NCBI RefSeq assembly: GCF_026168555.1
Contig: NZ_CP092471.1
Span: 1,684,501 to 1,748,500, forward strand
Length of the DNA stretch: 64,000 nt
Direction: 5' to 3'
Source of the DNA: Qipengyuania spongiae
GTDB taxonomy: Bacteria; Pseudomonadota; Alphaproteobacteria; Sphingomonadales; Sphingomonadaceae
Of the stretch, positions 8,267 to 16,478 are shown in pieces (position 1 is the first letter of the stretch; the number at the start of each line of letters is the position of its first letter). The position numbers and the translations under genes are program-made. The notes beneath the pieces were generated by a model. That model worked only from the letters and a program-made list of their open reading frames with translations, made no database searches and was not told the DNA's origin.

Positions 8267-9196
8267 ATGGCTGACGATCAAAAACTGGATAATGCCGCCT
8301 CCCAGATCGAGCGCGCACAAGCCGACAAGTGCCTCCGCCCTTCAATCGCGGGTTTTTTCGACGAGGCAACGAATACGGTCTCTTACGTGGTGCACGACCC
8401 AAAGACCGATGAGGCAGCTATAATCGACTCGGTCCTGGACTTTGAGGCGGCGTCCGGTCGGACCTCGAATGGCTCAGCCGATCGCATTATCGAGTATATC
8501 ACTTCTAATAATTTGAAGGTGACTTGGCTGATTGAGACTCACGCGCATGCGGATCACATCTCAGCGGCCCCCTATCTGCAGGAGCGGCTTGGCGGTAAGT
8601 TAGCCATCGGACGCGATATCATCCGCGTGCAGGAGGTATTCGGCAAGCTCTTCAATGCAGGCACCGATTTCGAACGCGACGGATCGCAGTTCGATAAGCT
8701 GTTCGAGGACGGCGAGACTTTCAAGATCGGCGAGCTGGAAGGCATCGCATTGCACGTGCCGGGTCATACGCCGGCTGATATGGCTTTCATCATCGGCGAT
8801 GCGGCATTCGTTGGCGACACGATCTTCATGCCCGATTTCGGCACCGCTCGCGCCGATTTCCCCGGTGGTGACGCAAGGCAACTGTTTCAGTCGATCCGCC
8901 GGCTGCTCTCGCTTCCGGACGAAACGCGCCTGTTCTTGTGCCACGACTACAAGGCGCCGGGGCGTGACGAATACGCGTGGGAAACCACCGTCAAGCAGCA
9001 GCGCGAAGAGAACGTGCATGTGAAGGATGGAGTGAGCGAAGCCGAATTCGTCGAGATGCGGACCGGCCGGGACAAGACGCTCGCAATGCCGAAGCTCATC
9101 ATGCCCTCCGTGCAGGTTAACATCCGTGGTGGGCGCTTGCCCGACCCCGAAGATAACGGCGTCAGCTACATCAAGATTCCGGTGAATGCGGTATGA
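8267..9196 (+). CDS. MBL-fold persulfide dioxygenase (ETHE1/Blh-like)
   Basis: A 309-residue metallo-beta-lactamase-fold protein. I use the ATG at 8267, with GGAG 8 bases upstream, instead of 8249. The metal-binding motif THAHADH is intact near residues 91-97, with further ligands in VPGHTPADMAF (about 165), GDTIF and the late His of LFLCHDY. Blh/ETHE1-type enzymes use one iron and O2 to convert glutathione persulfide to sulfite. It heads the sulfide operon, overlaps the next gene by 4 bp (ATGA), and sits beside a BigR-like ArsR gene, which is the classical bigR-blh arrangement. Confidence 0.9.
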   Translation: MADDQKLDNAASQIERAQADKCLRPSIAGFFDEATNTVSYVVHDPKTDEAAIIDSVLDFEAASGRTSNGSADRIIEYITSNNLKVTWLIETHAHADHISAAPYLQERLGGKLAIGRDIIRVQEVFGKLFNAGTDFERDGSQFDKLFEDGETFKIGELEGIALHVPGHTPADMAFIIGDAAFVGDTIFMPDFGTARADFPGGDARQLFQSIRRLLSLPDETRLFLCHDYKAPGRDEYAWETTVKQQREENVHVKDGVSEAEFVEMRTGRDKTLAMPKLIMPSVQVNIRGGRLPDPEDNGVSYIKIPVNAV

Positions 9197-9639
9197 TGCT
9201 CCCGAGTTTTCCTGAAGCTGCGCCGCTTGCTGGCCTGGCGGGCGGCGTCCTGATCGGTCTGGCGGCCGCCGTTATGCTGCTAGGCCTTGGCCGGATCGCC
9301 GGCGTCTCCGGTCTTGCCGCGAAGGCAGTCGGGCTTGGCGGCAGCGGCATTGCCAGAAGCGGGGCATGGATGTTCGTGATCGGCCTGCCGCTAGGAGCGC
9401 TGATCGTAATGCTGGCATCGGGCGGGCTCGAGGCCAGCTTCGCCAGCCCCGTAACGCTTGCGATCGCCGGATTGGCTGTCGGTGTGGGCACGCGCCTGGG
9501 AAGTGGATGCACCAGCGGACATGGGGTTTGTGGTGTTAGCCGTCTGTCTGGCCGCTCGATCGTCGCAACGCTTACTTTCATGGCGACCGGCATTGCGACA
9601 GTCGCGATCATGAATGCGCTCGGGCTGGAGGTGTTGTAA
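9193..9639 (+). CDS. YeeE/YedE-family (DUF395) sulfur transporter half, PmpA-like
   Basis: A 148-residue membrane protein with about four helices. It carries the signature GVGTRLGSGCTSGHGVCG with two cysteines (about 97-112), as in the YeeE/YedE family whose members take up thiosulfate or move sulfur through cysteine relays. The family is often split into two half-length genes, as here with the following gene; the two overlap by 1 base (TAATG). Flanking persulfide dioxygenase and DUF442 genes support transport of a reduced sulfur species across the inner membrane. Direction and exact substrate are not visible from sequence. Confidence 0.88.
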   Translation: MMLPSFPEAAPLAGLAGGVLIGLAAAVMLLGLGRIAGVSGLAAKAVGLGGSGIARSGAWMFVIGLPLGALIVMLASGGLEASFASPVTLAIAGLAVGVGTRLGSGCTSGHGVCGVSRLSGRSIVATLTFMATGIATVAIMNALGLEVL

Positions 9640-10055
9640 TGCGAACCGCTCTCACCTCGATCGTATCCGGCGTTCTTTTCGGCGCTGGGCTTGCCCTTGG
9701 CGGAATGACCGACCCTGCGCGGGTGCGCGGCTTTCTCGACATCTTCGGCGATTGGGACCCAACCCTCGCCTTCGTGATGGGCGGAGCCGTCATCGTCATG
9801 GCCATCGCGTGGCGGATCGTCCCGCGCCTAGCCGAACCGATCTTCGCGGGCGAATTTCACCTGCCGACCAAATCCGATCTCACCCCCCGCCTTGTCGGCG
9901 GAGCAGCTCTGTTCGGTATCGGCTGGGGGATCGCGGGACTCTGTCCGGGACCTGGCATAGCTGCTCTGGTCATCGAACCCGCTGCAGCCGCGATATTCGT
10001 CGTCTCCATGCTCGCCGGCATGGTTTTTGTCCGGCTTTTCGAAGGAGCATCATGA
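9639..10055 (+). CDS. YeeE/YedE-family (DUF395) sulfur transporter half, PmpB-like
   Basis: A 138-residue membrane protein complementary to the preceding gene. It starts with hydrophobic helices (LTSIVSGVLFGAGLALGGM) and includes GGMTDPARVRGFLDIFGDWDPTL, a hallmark of the YeeE/YedE second half. The motif GWGIAGLCPGPGIAAL (about 107-122) holds its single conserved Cys. The stop overlaps the start of the DUF442 gene by 4 bases (ATGA). The two halves would pair to form one transporter in the inner membrane. Confidence 0.88.
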   Translation: MRTALTSIVSGVLFGAGLALGGMTDPARVRGFLDIFGDWDPTLAFVMGGAVIVMAIAWRIVPRLAEPIFAGEFHLPTKSDLTPRLVGGAALFGIGWGIAGLCPGPGIAALVIEPAAAAIFVVSMLAGMVFVRLFEGAS

Positions 10056-10468
10056 CGAAGCTTGCCAATGTGAGCGAAACCTTCGCCGTCTCTCCTCAAC
10101 TTGAACCGAGCGACATGCGCGGGCTTGCCGACGCCGGATTTCGCACGGTGATCTGCAACAGGCCGGATAGCGAAGAGCCGAGCCAGCCCACCGTCGCTGC
10201 GATACGGGAAGCTGCCGAAGCGGCTGGGTTGGCCTTTCATCATATCCCGGTTTCGGGAGGCGAGTTTCCGCCGGTTGCGATCAAGGCCTTCGCCAAGGTC
10301 CGCGAAGAAGCGGACGGCAAGGTGCTTGCCTTCTGCCGGACCGGCACGCGCTCCATTACGCTCGATGCTCTCGCCAACGTCGAGAATGAAACTGCCGACG
10401 CGCGCATCGAACGTGCGCAGTGCGTCGGCTACGATCTGTCGGGCTTGCGCGACCGGCTTGGCGAATAA
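10052..10468 (+). CDS. DUF442/TIGR01244-type rhodanese-like sulfurtransferase
   Basis: A 138-residue protein of the BLH N-terminal (DUF442) family. The start is the ATG at 10052, overlapping the upstream gene and preceded by GAAGGAG. It has a phosphatase/rhodanese-like fold with the active-site loop FCRTGTRS (about 91-98), whose Cys starts a C-x4-R loop as in rhodaneses. In many bacteria this domain is fused to the persulfide dioxygenase; here it is a separate gene in the same operon. It would move sulfane sulfur between SQR, glutathione and the dioxygenase in the cytoplasm. Confidence 0.87.
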   Translation: MTKLANVSETFAVSPQLEPSDMRGLADAGFRTVICNRPDSEEPSQPTVAAIREAAEAAGLAFHHIPVSGGEFPPVAIKAFAKVREEADGKVLAFCRTGTRSITLDALANVENETADARIERAQCVGYDLSGLRDRLGE

Positions 10469-10492
10469 CGAAAAGACATTGGAGAGTTTGTC

Positions 10493-11725
10493 ATGGCCCG
10501 AAGCCTGAAACACGAAGTAGTCATCATCGGCGGAGGTTCAGCAGGAATTGCGACTGCATCGTCCATGCTGAAGCGGCGCCCGTCACTCAATATCGCAATC
10601 GTCGAGCCTAGCGAAGATCACTATTATCAGCCCGGGTGGACGATGGTCGGTGGCGGTGTCTTCGAAGCGTCAACGACCAAGCGCACCACAGCGAGCGTAA
10701 TGCCGAAACAGGCGACCTGGTTGAAAACGGCCGCCGCGTCTTTCCAGCCCGAAAACAATCAGGTCACGCTCAGCGACGGCACGACGATCACCTACGGTAT
10801 TTTGATTGTCGCTCCGGGCATCCGGCTCGCCTGGGAGAAGATCGACGGGCTGGAAGAGACACTCGGCAAGAACGGCGTCACATCCAATTATCGCTACGAT
10901 CTGGCACCCTACACCTGGGAGCTTGTGCGCAACCTGAAATCGGGGCGTGCGATCTTCAGCCAACCGCAGATGCCTATCAAATGCGCAGGTGCACCGCAGA
11001 AGGCCATGTATCTGTCATGCGATGCTTGGATGGAGCGCGGCGTTCTCGGCAACATCGATGTCGAATTCCGCAACGCTGGCGGCGTCCTTTTCGGTGTGAA
11101 GGAATACGTCCCGGCGCTGATGGAATATGTCGAAAAATACGGGATCGATTTGCAGCTCAACCAGACACTCGTTGCGGTCGAGGGCTCCGGCAAGCAAGCC
11201 GTTTTCAAAACCGAGGCCGGTGAAGAGACGGTCGAGTTCGACATGCTCCATGCGGTTCCGCCGCAGGTAGCCCCGCAGTTCGTCGCCGACAGTCCTCTCG
11301 CGAATGCCGAAAGCGGCTTTGTCGACGTCGACAAGTTCACGCTACAGCATGTTCGCTATCCCAACGTGTTTGGTCTCGGCGATGCGGGATCTACGCCCAA
11401 CGCCAAGACAATGGCGGCTGCGCGCAAACAGGCACCAATCGTCGCGGTCAATGCGCTCGCCCAGCTCGATGCAAAGCAGGCTGTGGCCGATTACGATGGC
11501 TACGGCTCCTGCCCGCTGACCGTGGAACGCGGAAAGATTGTGCTCGCCGAATTTGGTTATGATGGAAAACTTCTTCCGAGCTTCCCGAAGTGGGTAATCG
11601 ACGGCACAAAGCCGCGGAAGCTCAGCTGGCTTCTGAAGTCAGAGGCGCTGCCGTGGATTTACTGGAACGGTATGCTGAAGGGCCATGAATGGATGGCCAA
11701 GCCGCACCTGAAGAAGGCTGCCTAA
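10493..11725 (+). CDS. sqr: Sulfide:quinone oxidoreductase (SQOR-like, type II)
   Basis: A 410-residue flavoprotein. The N-terminal FAD-binding motif is VVIIGGGSAGIAT (about 9-21). The first redox cysteine lies in KCAGAPQK (about residue 164) and the second in YGSCPLTV (about 340), the same two contexts as in mitochondrial-type SQOR. The second FAD segment reads NVFGLGDAGSTPNAKT. It oxidises sulfide, passes sulfane sulfur to a small acceptor and delivers two electrons to quinone at the membrane face. The operon supplies the downstream dioxygenase and a cytochrome bd oxidase that would reoxidise quinol. GGAG lies 8 bases before the ATG. A decayed second copy lies at about 28790. Confidence 0.93.
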   Translation: MARSLKHEVVIIGGGSAGIATASSMLKRRPSLNIAIVEPSEDHYYQPGWTMVGGGVFEASTTKRTTASVMPKQATWLKTAAASFQPENNQVTLSDGTTITYGILIVAPGIRLAWEKIDGLEETLGKNGVTSNYRYDLAPYTWELVRNLKSGRAIFSQPQMPIKCAGAPQKAMYLSCDAWMERGVLGNIDVEFRNAGGVLFGVKEYVPALMEYVEKYGIDLQLNQTLVAVEGSGKQAVFKTEAGEETVEFDMLHAVPPQVAPQFVADSPLANAESGFVDVDKFTLQHVRYPNVFGLGDAGSTPNAKTMAAARKQAPIVAVNALAQLDAKQAVADYDGYGSCPLTVERGKIVLAEFGYDGKLLPSFPKWVIDGTKPRKLSWLLKSEALPWIYWNGMLKGHEWMAKPHLKKAA

Positions 11726-11727
11726 TC

Positions 11728-13548
11728 GTGAGCGACAGCAATCCAGGGCCGATTGGCGAGCCGTCCGGTTTGCCTCGCAGGCAAAAGCCCGGGCTGTTGG
11801 CGCAATACCTCCCGATCCTCGAGTGGGGCCGGACCTACAACGGATCGGTCCTGACGAACGATCTCGTCGCGGCGATCATCGTAACAATTATGCTGATCCC
11901 GCAAAGCCTCGCTTATGCGCTGCTGGCGGGGTTGCCGCCGGTCGTGGGCCTTTACGCCTCGATCTTGCCGCTGGTCGCCTACGCGATCTTCGGCACCAGC
12001 CGGACGCTTGCGGTGGGGCCCGTGGCGGTTGTGTCGCTGATGACGGCGAGCGCTGCCGGAGCCGTAGCGGCGCAGGGGACTGAACTTTATCTCGAGGCGG
12101 CAATCACCCTTGCAGCCTTGTCCGGTGTGATGCTGGCCGTGCTCGGATTCCTGCGGATGGGCTTCTTGGCCAACCTCCTCTCGCACCCCGTCATCAGCGG
12201 CTTCATCACCGCCAGCGGCATCCTGATCGCGACGAGCCAGTTGAAGCACATTCTCGGCGTATCGGCAGGCGGCGACAACTGGCCCGAGATGCTCGGCGGG
12301 CTCGCGGCGGCAATCGACACGGTCAATCCGTGGACGCTCGCCATTGGGATTCCAGCGACGTTGTTCCTCTTCTGGGTCCGAAAGGGCTTGAAGCCGGCCT
12401 TGGTCGCGATGGGTCTATCTTCACGAGCCGCCGACATCGCGGCCAAGGCAGGTCCGGTCGTAGCAGTTGTTGCGACGATCCTTGCCGCCATCGGCCTCAA
12501 TCTCGAGGATCGCGGTGTGAACCTCGTCGGTGCAATTCCGCAGGGTCTTCCGCCTTTCGCCCTGCCATCGACCGATCTGGGTCTAATCGGGCAACTGTGG
12601 GTCCCCGCGCTGCTCATTTCGATCATCGGCTTCGTCGAAAGCGTATCGGTTGCGCAGACGCTTGCGGCTAAACGCCGTCAACGGATTGCACCGAACCAGG
12701 AGCTTATCGGCCTTGGCGCATCGAACATCGCCAGTGCCTTTTCCGGGGGCTACCCCGTCACCGGCGGATTTGCGCGCTCGGTCGTCAACTTCGACGCCGG
12801 GGCCGAGACGCCCGCAGCCGGAGCTTACACCGCTGTCGGTATTGCGCTGGCGGGACTGTTCCTGACCCCGCTGCTCTACAGCCTGCCCATCGCCACATTG
12901 GCTGCAACGATCATCGTCGCGGTTCTCAGCCTCGTCGATCTCAAGACTCCCGGCCAGCTCTGGAACTACTCCAAGGCCGACTTCGCCGCGCACATGGCGA
13001 CGATCGCTATCACGCTGCTTGCGGGCGTCGAGCTGGGTGTGATCGCGGGCGTTGGCGTCGGCCTCCTTCTCTATCTCTGGCGCGCCAGCCGCCCCCATGC
13101 CGCCATCGTCGGCCGCGTCCCCGAGACCGAGCACTTCCGTAATGTCGACCGCCACAAGGTCTTTACCGTGCCGCACGTCCTCTCGGTCCGGATCGACGAG
13201 AGCCTGACCTACCTCAATGCGCGATGGCTCGAGGAATACGTGTTGGAAGAGGTCGCCGACCGCCCAGAGGTGCGCCACGTCATCCTGATGTGCAGCGCGG
13301 TCAACGAAATCGACGCTTCCGGCCTAGAAAGCCTTGAGGCGATCAATCACCGCATGACCGACGCCGGGATCGGGCTGCATCTTTCCGAAGTGAAGGGCCC
13401 CGTCATGGACCGGCTGAAGCGGACCCACTTCGTTGACGAACTCAACGGGCAGGTCTTCCTGTCGCAGAACCGCGCATTCCGGGAATTGGCAACGAACGGC
13501 GGACCGCCAGCTGAACCAATCCCCGATGCTGCGAGGGGAATGATCTGA
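11728..13548 (+). CDS. SulP/SLC26-family anion transporter with STAS domain
   Basis: A 606-residue protein starting at GTG 11728, 2 bases after the sqr stop. The transmembrane part (about 30-430) contains the SulP signature with DLVAAIIVTIMLIPQSLAYA and the segment SGGYPVTGGFARSVVNFDAG. A C-terminal STAS domain (about 480-590, with NEIDASGLESLEAI) is cytoplasmic. SulP proteins move sulfate, bicarbonate or other oxyanions. Its place inside the sulfide-oxidation operon suggests export of sulfite or sulfate, or anion exchange. It overlaps the following 51-residue HTH gene by one base (TGATG). Confidence 0.92.
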   Translation: MSDSNPGPIGEPSGLPRRQKPGLLAQYLPILEWGRTYNGSVLTNDLVAAIIVTIMLIPQSLAYALLAGLPPVVGLYASILPLVAYAIFGTSRTLAVGPVAVVSLMTASAAGAVAAQGTELYLEAAITLAALSGVMLAVLGFLRMGFLANLLSHPVISGFITASGILIATSQLKHILGVSAGGDNWPEMLGGLAAAIDTVNPWTLAIGIPATLFLFWVRKGLKPALVAMGLSSRAADIAAKAGPVVAVVATILAAIGLNLEDRGVNLVGAIPQGLPPFALPSTDLGLIGQLWVPALLISIIGFVESVSVAQTLAAKRRQRIAPNQELIGLGASNIASAFSGGYPVTGGFARSVVNFDAGAETPAAGAYTAVGIALAGLFLTPLLYSLPIATLAATIIVAVLSLVDLKTPGQLWNYSKADFAAHMATIAITLLAGVELGVIAGVGVGLLLYLWRASRPHAAIVGRVPETEHFRNVDRHKVFTVPHVLSVRIDESLTYLNARWLEEYVLEEVADRPEVRHVILMCSAVNEIDASGLESLEAINHRMTDAGIGLHLSEVKGPVMDRLKRTHFVDELNGQVFLSQNRAFRELATNGGPPAEPIPDAARGMI

Positions 13549-13703
13549 TGCCTGCCATTCCTGACAAGGACATCCGCTGCCGCAAGATCGAAGCTCTGAT
13601 CGCGTCGGGAAAAGGCGTTTGCGAGAGCTGCCGCGAAATCGGGATTTCCGAAAAGACCTACTATCGCTGGCGCGAGGCACGCGCCGAAGAGCAACACGGA
13701 TAA
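13548..13703 (+). CDS. 51-residue helix-turn-helix protein with three cysteines
   Basis: A 51-codon gene that starts at the last base of the sulP stop and ends 4 bases before cydA. It is almost entirely a transposase-type (IS3 OrfA/HTH_8-like) helix-turn-helix: SCREIGISEKTYYRWREARA. Upstream of the helix it has Cys at about residues 11, 25 and 28 in CRKIEALIASGKGVCESC, including a C-x-x-C pair. Tight translational coupling on both sides argues it is expressed, not debris. It could be a domesticated transposase fragment acting as a small DNA-binding regulator of the sulfide/oxidase operon, or a passive relic; the sequence alone does not decide. Confidence 0.7.
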   Translation: MPAIPDKDIRCRKIEALIASGKGVCESCREIGISEKTYYRWREARAEEQHG

Positions 13704-13707
13704 AGAC

Positions 13708-15162
13708 ATGTTTGAACAGCTAGACGCCCTCCTGCTGGCCCGTATCCAGTTCGCCTTCACGGTGAGCTTTCACTTTATTTTCCCGGCCTTCTCCATCGGC
13801 CTTGCCAGTTACCTAGCGGTGCTGGAGGGGCTGTGGCTGAAGACAGGCAAGGCGATCTATCTCGATCTCTTCAAATATTGGCTGAAGATCTTCGCCATCG
13901 CCTTCGCAATGGGCGTCGTTTCGGGCATCGTGATGTCCTACCAGTTCGGCACGAATTGGTCGGTTTTCTCTGATATTGCGGGGCCGGTTATCGGCCCGCT
14001 GATGGCCTACGAGGTGCTGACCGCGTTCTTCCTCGAAGCTGGCTTCCTTGGCGTCATGCTCTTCGGCATGAACAAGGTCGGCAAGAAGCTGCACTTCGCC
14101 GCCACGCTCATGGTCGCTGTTGGCACCTTCATCAGCGCCTTCTGGATCCTGTCGGTTAACAGCTGGATGCAGACCCCCGTAGGATATGAAATCGGGGCGA
14201 ACGGACAGTATCTGCCGGGCGAAAGCTGGTGGGACATCGTCTTCAACCCCAGCTTCCCCTATCGCCTGGTCCATACCGTCATCGCAGCTTACCTCACGAC
14301 CGCCTTCGTGGTCGGCGGGGTCGGGGCCTGGCACCTTCTCAAGGACCGGACAAACCTGCACGCGCGCAAGATGTTCTCGATGGCGATGTGGATGGCGGCC
14401 ATCGTTGCGCCGATCCAGATCTTCGCAGGCGACATGCACGGGCTCAACACCCTCGAACATCAGCCGCAGAAGGTCATGGCGATGGAAGGCCACTTCGAGA
14501 GCCATCCGGATGGTGCACCGCTGATCCTGTTCGGCATTCCGAACAGCGAGGAAAAGCGGGTCGACTACGCAATTGAGATACCCAAGGCATCTTCGCTGAT
14601 CCTAAAGCATGATCTCGACGCGCCGCTCGCCGGTCTGGACACGATCCCGGACGACGAGGAACCGCCGGTCGGCATCGTTTTCTGGTCATTCCGGATCATG
14701 GTCGGGATCGGCTTTGCCATGCTCGGTATCGGAGCGTGGAGCCTGTTCGCTCGCTTCCGCAAGAGGCTCTACGAATGGCCCATGCTCCATCGCGCAGCCT
14801 TGGTCATGGCTCCCAGCGGTTTCGTGGCGGTCATCGCTGGCTGGATCACGACGGAGGTCGGCCGGCAACCGTATGTGATCTACAATCTCTTGCGCACGGC
14901 AGATGCTGCGAGTCCGCTGGATGCCCCCGCCGTCGCCGCGTCATTGCTTGCATTCGTCGTGGTCTATTTCGCAGTTTTCGGCGCGGGTGTCTGGTATATC
15001 CTGCACCTGATGCACAAGCCACCGCACGCAGGCGAACATGGCGTCAAGCGCGGGGACACCGGGCCGATCCGGACTGCTGGCATTACGCCTGGCCCATCCC
15101 AGAATCCGGGCGATCCCGACACACTTCCGCGCGATCACGAGGAGGCGACCGATGGACGTTAA
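13708..15162 (+). CDS. cydA: Cytochrome bd ubiquinol oxidase subunit I
   Basis: A 484-residue integral membrane subunit. The N-terminal helix contains SFHFIFPAFSIGL with the conserved His haem ligand near residue 19. Helix 3-4 shows VMSYQFGTNWSVFS and EAGFLGVMLFG, and the end of the Q-loop region is followed by GWITTEVGRQPYVIY. The Q-loop (KVMAMEGHFESHPDGAP onwards) is the short form typical of CIO/CydA of alpha- and gammaproteobacteria. It carries haems b558, b595 and d and oxidises ubiquinol while reducing O2. Bd oxidases are known to tolerate sulfide and cyanide, which fits placement after sqr. Confidence 0.95.
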   Translation: MFEQLDALLLARIQFAFTVSFHFIFPAFSIGLASYLAVLEGLWLKTGKAIYLDLFKYWLKIFAIAFAMGVVSGIVMSYQFGTNWSVFSDIAGPVIGPLMAYEVLTAFFLEAGFLGVMLFGMNKVGKKLHFAATLMVAVGTFISAFWILSVNSWMQTPVGYEIGANGQYLPGESWWDIVFNPSFPYRLVHTVIAAYLTTAFVVGGVGAWHLLKDRTNLHARKMFSMAMWMAAIVAPIQIFAGDMHGLNTLEHQPQKVMAMEGHFESHPDGAPLILFGIPNSEEKRVDYAIEIPKASSLILKHDLDAPLAGLDTIPDDEEPPVGIVFWSFRIMVGIGFAMLGIGAWSLFARFRKRLYEWPMLHRAALVMAPSGFVAVIAGWITTEVGRQPYVIYNLLRTADAASPLDAPAVAASLLAFVVVYFAVFGAGVWYILHLMHKPPHAGEHGVKRGDTGPIRTAGITPGPSQNPGDPDTLPRDHEEATDGR

Positions 15163-16159
15163 CTTGGACCTGACGACGATCTGGGCTTTCATCATCGCCT
15201 TCGCCGTCTTCGCCTATGTGGTGATGGACGGGTTCGACCTCGGCATCGGCATTCTTTTCCCTACCTTCGAGGTCGGGCCGGAGCGCGATCGTGCGATGAA
15301 TTCGATAGCGCCGGTCTGGGATGGCAACGAGACTTGGCTGGTCTTGGGCGGCGGCGGATTGTTCGCAGCCTTCCCATTGGCTTACGCGGTGATCCTGCCC
15401 GCCACTTACCCGCTCATCATCGCCATGCTGTTGGGACTGGTGTTCCGCGGTGTCGCGTTCGAGTATCGCTGGCGCGACCCCGGGCACCGCCGATACTGGG
15501 ACGCGGCCTTCACTGGCGGCTCGCTGGTCGCGGCGATGGCGCAGGGCATGACATTGGGTGCGCTTCTCCAGGGGATCGAGGTCGTGGATCGATCCTATGC
15601 GGGCAGCTGGTTCGACTGGCTCACGCCCTACACGCTGTTGACCGGCCTAGGCACAGTCGCCGGCTACGCTCTGCTTGGCGCGACCTGGCTGGTGTGGAAA
15701 CTGGATGGGGAGAGTCAGCATCATGCCCGAAAGTTGGGCAAGCGGGCGGCATGGGCAACGTTGGTTTTGATGGGAGGCGTCAGCCTCTACAATGTGTTCC
15801 TGAACGCCGAATATGCCGAGCGCTGGTTGACTGCGCCGGAGATCTACTTCGCCGCGCCGGTCCCGATCCTCACAGCGGTGATTGCCGTCATGCTGCTGAG
15901 GGCTCTTTCAGTGGACCGGCACAGCAAGCCGTTCTGGCTGAGCCTTGCGCTGTTCTTCTTCGGCATGGCCGGTCTGGGCGTCACGATGTGGCCCTATGTC
16001 GTTCCACCGGGCCTCACGATATGGGACGCCGCCGCGCCCGAACGCAGCCAGATCTTCATGCTGGTTGGCGTCGCGATCACCATGCCGCTCATCATCGCAT
16101 ACACCGCTTGGGCTTACTGGGTGTTCCGCGGCAAGGTGGCGGATGAGGGATATCACTGA
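15152..16159 (+). CDS. cydB: Cytochrome bd ubiquinol oxidase subunit II
   Basis: A 335-residue membrane subunit. I chose the ATG at 15152 (MDVNLDLTTIWAFI), preceded by GAGGAGGCGA and overlapping cydA by 11 bases, not a long upstream extension inside cydA. Diagnostic features are AYVVMDGFDLGIGILF in helix 1 and SIAPVWDGNETWLVLGGGGLFAAFP in helix 2, both CydB hallmarks. It stabilises the haem-bearing CydA in the inner membrane. Its stop overlaps the start of the DUF2474 gene by 1 base, so three oxidase proteins are coupled. Confidence 0.95.
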   Translation: MDVNLDLTTIWAFIIAFAVFAYVVMDGFDLGIGILFPTFEVGPERDRAMNSIAPVWDGNETWLVLGGGGLFAAFPLAYAVILPATYPLIIAMLLGLVFRGVAFEYRWRDPGHRRYWDAAFTGGSLVAAMAQGMTLGALLQGIEVVDRSYAGSWFDWLTPYTLLTGLGTVAGYALLGATWLVWKLDGESQHHARKLGKRAAWATLVLMGGVSLYNVFLNAEYAERWLTAPEIYFAAPVPILTAVIAVMLLRALSVDRHSKPFWLSLALFFFGMAGLGVTMWPYVVPPGLTIWDAAAPERSQIFMLVGVAITMPLIIAYTAWAYWVFRGKVADEGYH

Positions 16160-16281
16160 TGGACGAGCCTCAGGATCGCCCACTTTGGCAGCGGCTCGGC
16201 TGGATGTTCGTGATCTGGCTCGCCAGCATAACCGTGCTGGGTCTCGTAGCCTCGGTCATCAGGTTCTGGCTGAAAGCGTAA
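16159..16281 (+). CDS. DUF2474 small subunit-like protein of the cytochrome bd operon
   Basis: A 40-residue single-pass membrane protein starting on the last base of the cydB stop codon. A charged N-terminus (MDEPQDRPLWQRLGW) precedes one transmembrane helix (MFVIWLASITVLGLVASVI) and a short basic tail. DUF2474 proteins occur as the last gene of cioAB/cydAB operons and probably occupy a place like CydX/CydS in the complex. It closes the long coupled run that begins at 8267. A direct role in assembly or stability is inferred from family context. Confidence 0.85.
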   Translation: MDEPQDRPLWQRLGWMFVIWLASITVLGLVASVIRFWLKA

Positions 16282-16478
16282 TTGACGTTATCAATGCTCA
16301 ACACAGTTATAGGTATTGGTTAAGTTATGAGGTCATCATCTAAAGGAAAAGGTGTGCCTCTCCGGCCTCTCTACCCTTCTGTTTGGTTTATCACTTATCG
16401 TAATCGATAATTTGAATTGGGCAGCGTGCCTGGGTCTCTCTACAAAGGATGCATCGACACGGAACAAGGAAAATTGAA
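16282..16478. promoter_or_regulatory. Intergenic promoter region for the second peroxiredoxin, with a palindrome
   Basis: This AT-rich gap separates the cyd operon from the second peroxiredoxin gene. It contains the inverted repeat TTATCG-TAAT-CGATAA at 16395-16410, a possible operator. The peroxiredoxin start is preceded by AAGGAAA. No clear terminator for the cyd operon was seen, so read-through is possible. Confidence 0.4.
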
